64,000 nucleotides of DNA, taken from assembly GCF_003710255.1 (NCBI RefSeq), contig NZ_RHIB01000002.1, forward strand, positions 558,001 to 622,000, in the 5' to 3' direction. The position numbers were made by a program, and so were the translations under genes. Position 1 is the stretch's first letter; every line of letters begins with the position of its first letter. The notes beneath the pieces are model-generated. The model was not told where the DNA came from. It saw nothing but the letters and a program-made list of their open reading frames with translations, and made no database searches. This DNA comes from Alteribacter keqinensis (GTDB lineage Bacteria; Bacillota; Bacilli; Bacillales; Salisediminibacteriaceae). Of this stretch, positions 28,458 to 38,214 are shown piece after piece.

Positions 28458-30128
28458 TTACATTTTCTCGGGTGCGGATACGCCGATTAGGGAGAGTGCA
28501 TTGGCTAGTGTAATACGGACTGACTCCATGAGCGCCAGGCGGGCTTTTGTGAGGTCTGCGTCGTCTTCGTTGATTACTTTTTCAGCGTTGTAGAAGCTGT
28601 GCAGTGCCTGGGCAAGGTCGAATACGTAATTGGCTACGCGGTGCGGTGCGCGTTTGTCTGCAGCGTCACTGACGACTTCAGGGAATTCGCCGACTTTTTT
28701 CAGGAGATCGAGTTCTTTTTCACTGCTTAAGCAAGTCAGGTCAACAGACGGATCGGCCTCAAATCCAGCGTCTTTTGCCTGTCTGATCATACTGCAAATG
28801 CGTGCATGGGCATACTGCACGTAGTAAACCGGGTTTTCGTTGGACTTGGAAACAGCCAGATCCATATCAAAATCCATGTGGGTGTCTGCTGCTCTCATAG
28901 CGAAGAAGTAGCGTGTGGCATCCGTGCCTACCTCTTCCATCAAGTCGCGCATGGTAACGGCTTTTCCAGTACGCTTACTCATTTTCACTCGTTCCCCGTC
29001 CTGGAACAGGTTTACCATTTGAATAATCTGTACACCAAGCTGGTCGCGGTCGTAGCCAAGAGCCTGAACCGCTGCTTTCATTCGGGGGATGTAGCCGTGG
29101 TGGTCAGCACCCCAGATGTTGATCAGTTCTTCAAAGCCACGGGCAAACTTGTCTTTGTGGTAGGAAATATCCGGTGTCAGATACGTATAGGATCCGTCAC
29201 CTTTTACAAGAACACGGTCTTTATCGTCACCGTATTTTGTAGATTCGAACCAGAGGGCGCCGTCTTTTTCATACGTCTCTCCTTTTTCCTGAAGCTCTTC
29301 AAGAATGGCTTCCACTTTGCCTGTTGTGTAAAGAGATGTTTCAGAGTACCAGTTGTCAAAGTTGACCCGGAAACTTGCCAGATCCTCTTTTAATTTATCC
29401 AGCTCGCGCTTCAGACCGTATTCGCGGAAGAAATCAAGACGCTCTTCACGGGGAACATCTTGGAAACGGTCTCCGTACACTTCCACGATTTCTTTCGCAA
29501 AGCCGATAATATCCTGTCCCCGGTATCCGTCTTCTGGCATTTCGGCTTGTTCCCCAAGCTCCTCCAGGTAACGTGTTTCAAGACTTACAGCGAGGTTTTC
29601 TATCTGATTGCCGGCATCGTTGATGTAATATTCACGGGCAACATCATAGCCAGCCTTATCCAGGATATTGCAAAGAGAATCACCGACGGCAGCTCCCCGG
29701 GCATGGCCTAAGTGAAGGGTTCCTGTAGGGTTTGCGGATACAAACTCCACCTGGATGGACTTGTCCCCGCCAAAGTTCGTACGGCCGTAGTCGTCCCCTT
29801 TTTCAAGTACGGTACGGACCACATCGCTCAAATAGCTGTTATCCATGAAAAAGTTCATAAATCCCGGTCCTGCAATGTCGATCTTATTAACATGGGCGCG
29901 CTCTTTATTAAAGTTCGCAGCCATTTCCTCTGCGATCATCCGAGGTGCTTTCTTAGCCACCCGTGCAAGCTGCATGGCCATGTTTGTTGCATAGTCTCCG
30001 TGGGCCTTGTCCTTAGGCAGCTCAATGACCGGCTCTGGAATCTCCTCTTCCGAAGCGAGGCCTGCGCTGATTACCGACTGCTTAATTTCATCTTTTAATA
30101 GCTGTTTCATTTCCTCTACTTGGCTCAT
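28458..30128 (-). CDS. argS: Arginyl-tRNA synthetase
   Basis: Class I synthetase charging tRNA-Arg. 556 residues. N-terminal Add-1 domain (about 1-110), HLGH signature at 139-142 within [18 protein letters not shown] motif in [16 protein letters not shown], and an anticodon-binding DALR helical domain at the C-terminus ([14 protein letters not shown], ending IGVSAPEKM). Start ATG overlaps the upstream ywiB stop by four bases. Complete and typical; downstream flank is the 120-bp tandem repeat. Confidence 0.97.
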   Translation of the reverse strand: MSQVEEMKQLLKDEIKQSVISAGLASEEEIPEPVIELPKDKAHGDYATNMAMQLARVAKKAPRMIAEEMAANFNKERAHVNKIDIAGPGFMNFFMDNSYLSDVVRTVLEKGDDYGRTNFGGDKSIQVEFVSANPTGTLHLGHARGAAVGDSLCNILDKAGYDVAREYYINDAGNQIENLAVSLETRYLEELGEQAEMPEDGYRGQDIIGFAKEIVEVYGDRFQDVPREERLDFFREYGLKRELDKLKEDLASFRVNFDNWYSETSLYTTGKVEAILEELQEKGETYEKDGALWFESTKYGDDKDRVLVKGDGSYTYLTPDISYHKDKFARGFEELINIWGADHHGYIPRMKAAVQALGYDRDQLGVQIIQMVNLFQDGERVKMSKRTGKAVTMRDLMEEVGTDATRYFFAMRAADTHMDFDMDLAVSKSNENPVYYVQYAHARICSMIRQAKDAGFEADPSVDLTCLSSEKELDLLKKVGEFPEVVSDAADKRAPHRVANYVFDLAQALHSFYNAEKVINEDDADLTKARLALMESVRITLANALSLIGVSAPEKM

Positions 30129-30574
30129 TGTCTTTCTTTGTCCTCCTTTAATGTCACGCGCATCTCATAATCCCCTGCAAATTCCCCTTGGAGTGTGAGG
30201 GCGTAGCTGAGCTGTATTTCCCCTTTGCTTGCTGACTCGTCCCACAAAAAACGGACGTTTTTTGTATCCGTGAGCATACGCATAGGGCCGTACGGGCTGT
30301 GGTACGTCCCTTCCGTTTCGACGCCGGTTACAAAGCGCTGGTTCATATTGACGGCTCCTTTTCGGATCACCGACATTTCCCCTTGCTGCACCTTTACGGT
30401 CTGCATCGTTTTATCAATGCCCTCTTCAGCAGGTTCTTCAAAACGAAGGTAGGTTACCTGCCCTTTGGACATGAGACGACCTGTTGCTTTGACCGTGTTC
30501 GTTTCCTTACGACCCTGGTCATTTATCTGTGTTTTCATATGAATATGGACTAGAAGTCCTTCCATTTCTGTCAC
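30125..30574 (-). CDS. ywiB: DUF1934 family protein (YwiB)
   Basis: 149 residues, all-beta calycin-like protein of unknown role that almost always precedes argS in Bacilli. Features include [12 protein letters not shown], the [26 protein letters not shown] segment and the C-terminal [10 protein letters not shown]. Translationally coupled to argS by ATGA overlap. ATG at 30574 has weak Shine-Dalgarno; alternatives at Met4 or Met13 cannot be excluded. Confidence 0.88.
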   Translation of the reverse strand: MTEMEGLLVHIHMKTQINDQGRKETNTVKATGRLMSKGQVTYLRFEEPAEEGIDKTMQTVKVQQGEMSVIRKGAVNMNQRFVTGVETEGTYHSPYGPMRMLTDTKNVRFLWDESASKGEIQLSYALTLQGEFAGDYEMRVTLKEDKERQ

Positions 30575-30905
30575 CGAACTTTCGTTATATGTCTATCATT
30601 AACACTTTAAAAAAACCTTATAACTTAAGTATTATAGCTGATTTCACCCCTATTATTCAAGGTGCGGGGTTCTGGTAATCACCACTACGTTCTTTAAAAT
30701 GACTTTTTCTTTCATGGCCCCTATATTGTGCAGGGAATGGATTTGGAAAATACAAGAGAGGATATTACACATTCCGGCATAATCATTGAGAGTGTTTAAT
30801 TACAGTTAAGCTTGACTACCGTTAAAATTTGAAACTTTGAGAGGTTTTAACCGTAAAGAATAATTAACGAAGTATGGAAACTGTAACTTGGAGGAGTGAG
30901 TCGTC
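30575..30905. other. Divergent gap between ywiB and a small membrane gene
   Basis: 330 bases without a gene or repeat. It should contain both divergent promoters; no strong consensus pair stands out beyond an isolated TTGACT at about 30811. Confidence 0.35.
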
Positions 30906-31214
30906 TTGAGAGCAGACCGTGATGTACAAAAAAGGACCGAGACAATGGATAAAATGAATACAAAAACATTAAAAGTGCTTGGTCTCGGCGGGATATTCTT
31001 CGTTATATTTATCATTTCCATGTATCAGATTGGATTAGACGGTATCGAGGTTATTAGTTCTGCCGTTTTCTTTTATCTTGGAATGTGGTTTTTAGTAAGT
31101 ATGACCAACAACTATAGACAAAAAAGAAAACGATGGGTCGTGTATCTTGCCTGTGCTTTCTTTCTTTTGTATCAGATATTTGTCATTTTTGCCGGTCACT
31201 TTTCATCCTGGTAA
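30906..31214 (+). CDS. Small membrane protein of unknown function
   Basis: 102 residues from a TTG preceded by GGAGGAG with nine bases of spacing. Basic N-terminus (about 1-23), then three predicted helices: LGLGGIFFVIFIISMYQIG, ISSAVFFYLGMWFLVSM, and VVYLACAFFLLYQIFVIFAG, with a KRKR loop suggesting cytosolic side. No family recognised. Alternative start Met14. Confidence 0.65.
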   Translation: MRADRDVQKRTETMDKMNTKTLKVLGLGGIFFVIFIISMYQIGLDGIEVISSAVFFYLGMWFLVSMTNNYRQKRKRWVVYLACAFFLLYQIFVIFAGHFSSW

Positions 31215-31222
31215 CCACACTG

Positions 31223-31254
31223 AAAGGCACGAAGAACAGTTCTTCGTGCCTTTT
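31223..31254. terminator. Terminator between small membrane gene and speB
   Basis: GGCACGAAGAACAGTTCTTCGTGCC is followed by TTTT on the plus strand, and the minus strand exit is GGCACG... TTTC. A perfect 11-base stem shared by convergent genes. Confidence 0.8.
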
Positions 31255-31292
31255 GCAATGTTTTGATGCGGGTATTTTCAGCTGGAGAGTGA

Positions 31293-32168
31293 TTATTTTT
31301 TTGGCCAGCCTAAAATCATTTCGCGGATGAATTTGCTTGCAGCAATCGCTGTCTGGTCGGACGGATCATAAGGCGGTGACACCTCAACAAGGTCACAGCC
31401 GACCACGTTGATGCCGGAGTGGGCAATCGCCTGGATGGCTTCGAGAAGCTCCTTGGAGGAAATCCCTCCTGCTTCCGCCGTTCCCGTTCCCGGTGCAAAT
31501 GCCGGGTCAAGCACGTCAATGTCAATGGTTACATAGACTGGGCGCCCTTTGAGGGTTGGCAGAACCTCTTTAAGAGGTGCAGCCACTTCAAACTTGCTCA
31601 TGTGCATGCCGCTCTCTTTTGCATACTGAAACTCTTCACGCATACCCGAGCGGATCCCGAATGAGTATACGTTCTCCGGTCCGATCAGCTCACAGGTTTT
31701 TCTGATCGGAGTTGAATGGGAGAGCTCCTCCCCTTCGTACTCCTCACGAAGGTCCGCGTGGGCATCGATATGAATAACAGCAAGCTCATCATACTCTTTG
31801 TGCATAGCACGGATAATCGGCCACGTCACAAGATGCTCTCCGCCAATTCCGAGAGGGAATTTTCCGTCAGTGATCAGCTGCTCGGCATATTGCTCAATCA
31901 TATCGAGACTTTTCGCTGCATTCCCGAACGGCAGCAACATGTCCCCTGCATCATGATACTTCACGTCTTCTAAATGACGATCCATATACGGACTGTACTC
32001 TTCAAGTCCGATGGATGCTTCACGGACACGGTTCGGCCCGAACCTTGAACCGGGACGGAAGCTCACAGTATAGTCCATCGGCATGCCAAAAATAACGATA
32101 TTGCTCTCTTCGTAGGAACGGTCCCCCATAATGAATACACGACCGGAGTAGCCTTGGTCAAAAAACAT
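31293..32168 (-). CDS. speB: Agmatinase
   Basis: Hydrolyses agmatine to putrescine and urea using two Mn ions. 291 residues of the ureohydrolase family: GIGGEHLVTWP, DAHADLRE, TIDIDVLDPAFAPGTGTAE and VEVSPPYD give the metal ligands. Start ATG at 32168 follows AAGGAGGCC; it is 12 bases after speE, so the two form the speE-speB putrescine/spermidine operon seen in B. subtilis. Confidence 0.96.
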   Translation of the reverse strand: MFFDQGYSGRVFIMGDRSYEESNIVIFGMPMDYTVSFRPGSRFGPNRVREASIGLEEYSPYMDRHLEDVKYHDAGDMLLPFGNAAKSLDMIEQYAEQLITDGKFPLGIGGEHLVTWPIIRAMHKEYDELAVIHIDAHADLREEYEGEELSHSTPIRKTCELIGPENVYSFGIRSGMREEFQYAKESGMHMSKFEVAAPLKEVLPTLKGRPVYVTIDIDVLDPAFAPGTGTAEAGGISSKELLEAIQAIAHSGINVVGCDLVEVSPPYDPSDQTAIAASKFIREMILGWPKK

Positions 32169-32180
32169 GAAAAGGCCTCC

Positions 32181-33008
32181 TTATTTCAAGAGATCTTCCA
32201 CGAATTTCGGCAGCACGAACGCTGCACGGTGGATATCTTTTGTGTAGTATTTTGTATCAAGCTCATGAAAACGGTCTTCCGCCACTTCAAGAGGATCGTG
32301 TTTCTTTGATCCGATCGTAAACGTCCAGAGTCCGCTTGGGTACGTTGGAATGTTCGCTGTGTAAAGACGGGTAATCGGGAACGTTTCTTTTACGTCACGG
32401 TAGGCGTTACGGATCAGGTCCTGGTGGAACCAAGGGTTGTCCGTCTGGGCTACAAACACGCCGTCTTCTTTAAGGGCTTTTGCGATTCCTTCATAAAACC
32501 CCTTTGTAAACAGGTTCACAGCAGGGCCAACAGGCTCGGTGGAATCGACCATGATCACGTCATAGTCTGCTTCACTTTTCGCAATGTGCATAAACCCATC
32601 GTCTACTTTTACCTCTACACGGGGATCTTCCAGTTTCCCGGCAATGGACGGCAGGAACTCTTTAGAGTACTCAATAACCTTTCCGTCGATTTCAACAAGG
32701 GTTGCTCTTTCCACTGACGGGTGCTTCAGAATCTCACGGATCACGCCGCCGTCACCGCCGCCCACAACAAGGACGTTTTTCGGATCCGGGTGGGTAAATA
32801 GCGGTACGTGTGCCACCATTTCATGGTAGACAAACTCGTCTTTTTCCGTTGTCATGACCATGCCGTCAAGAAGAAGCATGTTGCCAAACTCAGCGGTTTC
32901 CACCATGTCGAGCTGCTGGAAGTCTGTTTTTTCACTGTGATACGTCTTTTTAATGCGTGCTGTTATACCAAAATCTTTCGTCTGCTTTTCTGTAAACCAA
33001 ATAGACAA
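32181..33008 (-). CDS. speE: Spermidine synthase
   Basis: Transfers aminopropyl from decarboxylated S-adenosylmethionine to putrescine. 275 residues from TTG 33008 (AGAGGTG six bases upstream; the upstream GTG at 33017 overlaps it, and homologues start at this point). Motifs: [39 protein letters not shown] (dcSAM site), [12 protein letters not shown] and [13 protein letters not shown]. Confidence 0.96.
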   Translation of the reverse strand: MSIWFTEKQTKDFGITARIKKTYHSEKTDFQQLDMVETAEFGNMLLLDGMVMTTEKDEFVYHEMVAHVPLFTHPDPKNVLVVGGGDGGVIREILKHPSVERATLVEIDGKVIEYSKEFLPSIAGKLEDPRVEVKVDDGFMHIAKSEADYDVIMVDSTEPVGPAVNLFTKGFYEGIAKALKEDGVFVAQTDNPWFHQDLIRNAYRDVKETFPITRLYTANIPTYPSGLWTFTIGSKKHDPLEVAEDRFHELDTKYYTKDIHRAAFVLPKFVEDLLK

Positions 33009-33240
33009 AACTTTCACCTCTTTAAGTATGTGTGGATCTTATTTATTGATTTCACGCCGCGCCTTTTTTGTAAACATCTTTAACGTAACCAGGCACGCTG
33101 TAAAACTTGCACCGGACAGGCTTTGGGCGGTGGATGATGTTCTAATCTATTGAAGTATAGCCGATCCTTTTTGAAATGGGAATAGTTTTTGCGGAGTTTT
33201 TCGGAGGGTGGAGGATATCGGAGACGGGTGGTTGGGGGTT

Positions 33241-33530
33241 TTCCTGAAGAATCCGCTCTTTATCCTGACTAATGAAAAATAACCTGAACTATCAGCTGTT
33301 TTTCCTGACAAAAAACATATATCCTGAACAATCTTACTTTATCCTGAAAACTCCCTCCGCCGATCTTTTCCCCTTAAAACAACGTTTTATTTAATACAAA
33401 CGATTATTCCTTACTCCGGTAAGCCAAAGATAACCCCCTATTCATCCATGCTTTTTCCTTAAAACACAGGCTCGATTCCTTACTGTAAATCCTGTTTCCT
33501 TAATCCACACTCCCTTTCCTCAAAAGTCCC
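33241..33530. repeat. ~20-bp periodic array (TCCTGAA type)
   Basis: CCTGA occurs at 33243, 33264, 33283, 33304, 33323 and 33343, a period of 19-21 bases, flanked each time by T-rich/A-rich steps (TATCCTGAC, TTTCCTGAC, TATCCTGAA). A looser series with TCCTTAA/TTCCTTA continues to about 33530. It fills the divergent gap between speE and pbpG, which is otherwise without a gene. Confidence 0.65.
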
Positions 33531-33613
33531 CTGCTCCCTATGTATATCTCCCTCACCTTTGTGGAAAACTGTGGAAAGCACTCTTATATTTACCGCTAAT
33601 GAGGTGAAAAGGG

Positions 33614-35698
33614 ATGGAAATCAGAACAAGGACAGAGCAGCGCAAAAAAAGCAGGCCCCTGCGCCAGCTTATTCGATTATGGTTATTCTCTATGGTCAGT
33701 AAGCTGGTCGTTACCGCCATTCTCCTTGGCTACGTTTATCAGTTGGGGGCACCATCCCTTTCAGTTCCTGAAACAACGGTGATTTACTCCGCAGACGGTG
33801 AAGTCATCGGTGAGCAGCATGAAGGGCAGAACCGGCACTGGATCCCTCTTGAGGAGATGGGCGACAACATTCTTCTCGCCACAGTTGCGATTGAGGACAG
33901 GAAGTTTTATGATCATCACGGGTTTGATATGCTCAGAATCGCCAGAGCCGCGATGACAAACGTGACAGCCGGCTCAAAACTCCAGGGCGCGAGTACAATC
34001 ACCCAGCAGTACGCCCGGAACCTGTATCTGACTCATGATAAAACGTGGGTGAGAAAGCTTAACGAAGCGATGTACGCTTTGAGGCTTGAGATGCATTATA
34101 CGAAAGAAGAAATCCTTGAGGGTTATTTAAATACGATTTATTACGGACACGGTGCTTATGGCATCGAAGCCGCAGCCAACTTTTATTTCGGTAAGCCTGC
34201 TTCAGAACTTTCCGTCGCTGAAGCCGCCATGCTAGCAGGAATTCCAAAAGGACCGGGGCTTTACTCACCGCACAACAACCCCACCCAGGCAAGTGGGAGA
34301 CAAGCCATTGTCCTAAAAGCCATGCTGGATACTGAAAGCATTACACAGGCAGAGTACGCCCGGGCTTCCGGGGAAGTTGTTAAACCGGAAGCGTTCAGTG
34401 ACTTTCAGGGTAAAAGAACAGCCCCTTATTTTCAAGACGCTGTACAGACCTTTTTGGAAGAAGAGCTGGAAATGGACGCTGCTGCCATCCATTCTTCCGG
34501 TCTTGAAATCCACACGACCCTGGACCAGGAACAGCAGCGCCTCGCCGAGGACTGGATCGAAAAGGAAATGGCAGGACCCTATGATTTACAGGTCGCTTTT
34601 GTAGCAATGGATCCAAGGACCGGTTACGTGAAGGCCATGGTCGGGGGCCGGGATTATCAGGAAAGCTCCTTCAACCGGGCAACCCAGGCAAGAAGACAGG
34701 CCGGATCCACGATGAAGCCCCTTCTATATTATGCAGCGCTGGAGGAAGGCTTCAGACCAAATACGCAATTTAAAATTGAAGCAACGGATTTCGTATATGA
34801 CGATGGACGAAAAACCTATTCGCCTAAAAACTTCAACGACCGTTACGCGGAAGACAACGTGACGATGATGCAGGCACTCGCTGTATCAGACAATATCTAT
34901 GCGATGAAAACCCACTTCCTTCTAGGGTTCGACACGCTTGTAAATACCGTCAAGCGATTTGGCATTGAAAGTCCTGTCAGTCCGGTTCCTTCACTCGCGC
35001 TCGGAGCTGCCGATGTGAGTGTCATTGAGATGACTAACGCTTACAGCCCGTTTGCCAACGGAGGTTACGGAGTAAAACCGACCCTTGTGACCCGTGTTGT
35101 CGACCGGAATGGAAATGAGCTTTACCGGGCGGAGAACGAACCGTCCAGAGTCATCGATCCGGCTTACGCATTTTTAATGACCGATATGATGCATGGGATG
35201 TTTGAAATGGGGCTGAATGATCCACGTTCCGGTACTGCGGTAACCGGGCGCAGCCTGATTCATCTTCTGAACCGTCCTATCGCAGGAAAAAGCGGATCCA
35301 CTACCCATGACAGCTGGATGATCGGCTATACGCCGCAGCTGCTGACAGGGGTATGGATAGGAAATGACAAACAGCTTAGCAACCTGCCATCATCCAATGA
35401 ATGGGGACTGTATTCAAAACGAATCTGGGCCCAGTTCATGCGTGAAGCGCTGGAGGATGAGCTGATCCTGCCATTTGAGCAGCCGCCGAATGTTGTCGGA
35501 GTCGACATCAACCCATTGAACGGGAAGCTTGCCACAGATTCGTGCCCAATCCAGCGAACCTCCTATTTCCTTCAGGGAACAGAGCCGACAGAGTACTGCA
35601 CGGATCACCAGGAAGGACGGGAGCCGGGTAAAAAAGCAGCAGAACCCGATGAAGAACCGTCAAGCTTCATCGACCGTTTCTTTAAGTGGTTTGATTAA
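33614..35698 (+). CDS. pbpG: Class A penicillin-binding protein (PbpG/PBP2d-like)
   Basis: Bifunctional peptidoglycan glycosyltransferase and transpeptidase. 694 residues: cytosolic basic tail, one signal-anchor helix (about 21-45), GT51 domain (EDRKFYDHHGFD at 94-105, GASTITQQYARN, then GAYGIEAAANFYFGK) and transpeptidase domain with SxxK AGSTMKP (Ser about 365), SDN, and KSG in IAGKSGST (about 558). Short acidic tail. Adjacency to ywhD points to B. subtilis pbpG, which acts in the forespore during germ-cell-wall synthesis. GAGGTGAAAAGGG precedes the ATG. Confidence 0.94.
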   Translation: MEIRTRTEQRKKSRPLRQLIRLWLFSMVSKLVVTAILLGYVYQLGAPSLSVPETTVIYSADGEVIGEQHEGQNRHWIPLEEMGDNILLATVAIEDRKFYDHHGFDMLRIARAAMTNVTAGSKLQGASTITQQYARNLYLTHDKTWVRKLNEAMYALRLEMHYTKEEILEGYLNTIYYGHGAYGIEAAANFYFGKPASELSVAEAAMLAGIPKGPGLYSPHNNPTQASGRQAIVLKAMLDTESITQAEYARASGEVVKPEAFSDFQGKRTAPYFQDAVQTFLEEELEMDAAAIHSSGLEIHTTLDQEQQRLAEDWIEKEMAGPYDLQVAFVAMDPRTGYVKAMVGGRDYQESSFNRATQARRQAGSTMKPLLYYAALEEGFRPNTQFKIEATDFVYDDGRKTYSPKNFNDRYAEDNVTMMQALAVSDNIYAMKTHFLLGFDTLVNTVKRFGIESPVSPVPSLALGAADVSVIEMTNAYSPFANGGYGVKPTLVTRVVDRNGNELYRAENEPSRVIDPAYAFLMTDMMHGMFEMGLNDPRSGTAVTGRSLIHLLNRPIAGKSGSTTHDSWMIGYTPQLLTGVWIGNDKQLSNLPSSNEWGLYSKRIWAQFMREALEDELILPFEQPPNVVGVDINPLNGKLATDSCPIQRTSYFLQGTEPTEYCTDHQEGREPGKKAAEPDEEPSSFIDRFFKWFD

Positions 35699-35796
35699 CG
35701 AGGTTTCAGAAAGGAAAATATTCACTTCTTTCACTAATCACTGTTTTCGTATAAATTGCTGCTTTTAGTCAATTCTCTTCACAATGGTAAGTCTAG

Positions 35797-36002
35797 ATGA
35801 AGCCGAAGTGCCCTTCGCTTTCCGTGGCGGTGCCGGCAAACCTCCTCGAGCAAAAGCTCTGCGTGGTCTTCAGTAGAAGTGGTTCCTGCTTCTTCCTCTA
35901 CAAGCTTATGCTTCGAAGTGTTTGCGTCGAAGCAACTCGAAGCAGATTCATGATGCCAACGCTCGTCACTGCCACAGGAGTCTCGAGCACTTCGGCTTCA
36001 TT
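35797..36002. repeat. Family A repeat, long form with extra ~100-bp module
   Basis: Ends GATGAAGCCGAAGTGCCC and GAGCACTTCGGCTTCATT are inverted repeats. Between the GAGCC(A/T)CC-like core and ACAGGAGTCTCG lies a module (about 35885-35985) with CTTCTTCCTCTACAAG, GCTTCGAAGTG, GCGTCGAAGCAACTCG and AACGCTCGTCACTG, also found inverted at 49956-50108. Confidence 0.75.
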
Positions 36003-36246
36003 ATTATTTTAAGTAAAAGCAACAATCTTTGTGAGAACAGACACCTATGCTTATTCACACTATTGCAAGAAGTGCATATGGGCTTTTTCAGCTGAATTAT
36101 CTCTCTCCCATGATTTTCACAACGCATCGTAGTTGATGCGGCACTCCTGCAGAAGAACGAAGAGGCTTATAACCCTTCCGTGGAATACAAAGCGCATGAA
36201 GTCTGCATCTCCCCCTCTTTCTTAAGCATTGATTTGTGTACAAAAA

Positions 36247-36289
36247 AAGACAAGCGAAGGGTTGGCATTCCCTTCGCTTGTCTTTTTGT
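36247..36289. terminator. Bidirectional terminator before ywhD end
   Basis: AAAAAGACAAGCGAAGGG and CCCTTCGCTTGTCTTTTT form a near-perfect stem with T runs on both strands. It lies in the 700-base pbpG-ywhD gap and could serve either gene, although it is about 120 bases from ywhD. Confidence 0.75.
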
Positions 36290-36410
36290 CTTAGTATATT
36301 GTGTGTGTCAGACACGTAAGTCTAAGTTTACAAACTTCGTGTGAAAATCGCAAGAGACATTTCTGACGTTTTAAGATTTGTTCACAAGACGTTCACATTT
36401 GCGGTTGCTT

Positions 36411-36941
36411 TTATTCAGCTCTAAGCCCTTCTTTCAATGCATCCGGTGAACGGTCCCAGACCTCTTTGTTATGCCCTTCTAGGAAACCAGCAAGCACGCT
36501 TTTTGATTTCTCATCCATATGATCAATGATGACGCGGCCTTTAAGTGAGCGGTCCATGTTGTTTACGTGCTCGGGAAGGCTCTTATATCCCCGGCGGATT
36601 TCACGGTCCACAGTAAGTTCACATGCAGTTACCCCATGGTAAAAAGGGCCGTCCCCCTTGTCTTCCACGGTTACCCAGACAAGCCAGTACGGCTTCCCGT
36701 TTGGTACCTGGTCTTTTTCACGAAGAAACTTAATCCCTTTCTCCACCGAGCTTCTTGCGTGGAGCGCCCCCATATCCACAAAGGCTTCTCCTTCCTGTAC
36801 ATCGATGAAAACCGGAGACATGTTGTTCAGGTTAAGGACCCCGGAACCGTAGCCTCCGTGTCCATCAGTAGAATCTGAACTCAATATATTAAAGCCCTGT
36901 CCGCGCTTTTTACCTTTATTATCATCAAACAAGTTTTTCAT
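36411..36941 (-). CDS. ywhD: YwhD family protein
   Basis: 176 residues from ATG 36941 (TGGAGGATGATT just upstream). Conserved family segments: GFNILSSDSTDGHGGYGSG, SPVFIDVQEGEAFVDMGALH, RSSVEKGIKFL, YWLVWVTVE, and RRGYKSLPEHVNNMDRSLKG. Bacillus-specific protein of unknown biochemical function; no cofactor motif seen. Confidence 0.9.
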   Translation of the reverse strand: MKNLFDDNKGKKRGQGFNILSSDSTDGHGGYGSGVLNLNNMSPVFIDVQEGEAFVDMGALHARSSVEKGIKFLREKDQVPNGKPYWLVWVTVEDKGDGPFYHGVTACELTVDREIRRGYKSLPEHVNNMDRSLKGRVIIDHMDEKSKSVLAGFLEGHNKEVWDRSPDALKEGLRAE

Positions 36942-36979
36942 AATCATCCTCCATTCGAACGTCATTTCGTTTAGTTGTT

Positions 36980-37135
36980 TCCATATAAATTGTTGCTATC
37001 TTTTTTCCGAGATAATTGTTTAAGCCTTAGCTTTCCGTGGCCGTGCCGGCAAGCCTCCAATGCCACAGGAGTCTCGGACACTTCGGCTTCTTCATTACTT
37101 TTATAGAAGCAACAATGTTTACGAAAACAGCGTTT
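36980..37135. repeat. Family A repeat, deleted copy with outer flanks
   Basis: Core 37022-37092 has AAGCCTTAGCTTTCCGTGG, CCGTGCCGGCAAGCCTCC, GCCACAGGAGTCTCGG and CACTTCGGCTTC. Outside it, AAATTGTTGCTATC on the left and GAAGCAACAATGTTTACG on the right are inverted, indicating the full unit extends beyond the core ends. Confidence 0.65.
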
Positions 37136-37281
37136 CGTTTAGTTTATCATATTCAATTTCAATCTTGCATGGCATTGGCGGTAAAAAACGTGACGAATGG
37201 CGTCATTCGGTTTAAAGTGAAATAAGAACGTCTATTAGTGTATTAAACGATCGACCTATCATGAGGAAGGATGGATGAACA

Positions 37282-37473
37282 TTGCCATACGTTACAGTAA
37301 AAATGATTGAAGGCCGTACTGACGACCAAAAGCGTGAACTCGTAAAAAAGGTTACTGATGCTGTTTCAGAAACAACAGGGGCTCCCCGGGAGAAAGTCGC
37401 CGTGATTATTGAAGAAATGTCCCCGGCCAACTACGGAGTAAACGGTGAACGGATCAGCGATGTGATGCCATAA
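37282..37473 (+). CDS. ywhB: 4-oxalocrotonate tautomerase family protein (YwhB)
   Basis: 63 residues from a TTG preceded by AAGGATGG. After Met removal the N-terminal Pro (PYVTVKMIEGRT) is the general base of the tautomerase superfamily; an Arg expected for substrate binding is in APREKVAV. C-terminus NYGVNGERISD is family-typical. In B. subtilis YwhB is a tautomerase with weak promiscuous activity; true substrate unknown. Confidence 0.9.
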   Translation: MPYVTVKMIEGRTDDQKRELVKKVTDAVSETTGAPREKVAVIIEEMSPANYGVNGERISDVMP

Positions 37474-37487
37474 CCCGATCTGCACAA

Positions 37488-37513
37488 AAAGACGACCCGC
37501 TGCGGTCGTCTTT
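37488..37513. terminator. Terminator between ywhB and unknown gene
   Basis: AAAGACGACC CGCTGC GGTCGTCTTT is a perfect 10-base stem, shared by convergent genes. Confidence 0.8.
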
Positions 37514-37516
37514 GCG

Positions 37517-37882
37517 TTATTTATGATGCTGTTCAACTTCACGAAGTTCTTGTAAAGCAAGCTCAAGTGTTTCAATGTAAAACACTTCCGGGTCGTCATG
37601 ATTTTCAAACTCTTCAATAAGCCACTGAAAGTTTTTCTCAAGCAGCTCAGTAGGAACGCCACGGCTTGTAAGAACAGTGTTCAGCCAGATCGCATAGTCT
37701 GTAAAGGTTGTTTTATTGTTAAGTTCGTGAGCTGTTTTTAAATAGTTAAAATGATGATGAATGTCATTCTTTGTATGCGTCCTGCCACGGTCACCAAACT
37801 TCTTAAGCATTTCCCCGTATTCTTCATAAAAACGGTCGGTCAGCTTTATGGCGATACGCTCTTCTTCTGCTTGGGAGATCAC
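37517..37882 (-). CDS. Hypothetical helical protein, last gene of the ywfO cluster
   Basis: 121 residues, predicted mostly helical, rich in charged residues and with a HHHFNYLKTAHEL segment, then TDYAIWLNTVLTSRGVP and FQWLIEEFE. No family is recognised with confidence. The start GTG overlaps the upstream monooxygenase stop by four bases (GTGA) and AAGGTGG precedes it, so it is translated with that gene. The His cluster might bind a metal, which is speculation. Confidence 0.75.
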   Translation of the reverse strand: MISQAEEERIAIKLTDRFYEEYGEMLKKFGDRGRTHTKNDIHHHFNYLKTAHELNNKTTFTDYAIWLNTVLTSRGVPTELLEKNFQWLIEEFENHDDPEVFYIETLELALQELREVEQHHK

Positions 37883-38184
37883 GTCGCCACCACCTTGTAT
37901 TGATGAACCCGCGCTTTTACATTAGCCAGTTCTTTATCCGGATATTTCTTTTCCAGTTCATGTATCCGTTTGAAATCATCACTCCGGATCCAGTCGGTGT
38001 AATCCTTCTCTGTTTCCCACTCCATTTGTACAGTAAGCTCACCTGGTTTATGGCGGTTCTGAAGAAGCTTGAAGGAGATAAATCCTTTTGCTTCATCAAC
38101 CAGCTTGGAGCGGTTTTGATAAAGTCCGATTACTTCATCTGATTTTTCTTCCGGAATCGTGACAACTGAGTGGACGATATACAA
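37879..38184 (-). CDS. Antibiotic biosynthesis monooxygenase-like / HmoB-type protein
   Basis: 101 residues, ferredoxin-like ABM fold. FISFKLLQNRHKPGELTVQMEW and DYTDWIRSDDFKRIHE fit the heme-degrading monooxygenase (IsdG/HmoA) branch of the family. TTG at 38184 is chosen because AGAGGAG sits ten bases upstream; the GTG at 38193 would be too close. Heme binding is not provable from sequence. Third gene in the ywfO-ywgA cluster. Confidence 0.82.
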   Translation of the reverse strand: MYIVHSVVTIPEEKSDEVIGLYQNRSKLVDEAKGFISFKLLQNRHKPGELTVQMEWETEKDYTDWIRSDDFKRIHELEKKYPDKELANVKARVHQYKVVAT

Positions 38185-38214
38185 AAATAACACTCTCCTC
38201 TAAAAAGCAAACCG

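Noticed and set aside
28086-28490. Open frames on both strands across the argS-downstream tandem repeat
   Set aside because: They arise because 120 is divisible by three, so the tandem repeat stays open; peptides are internally repetitive, with no ribosome site and no family match.
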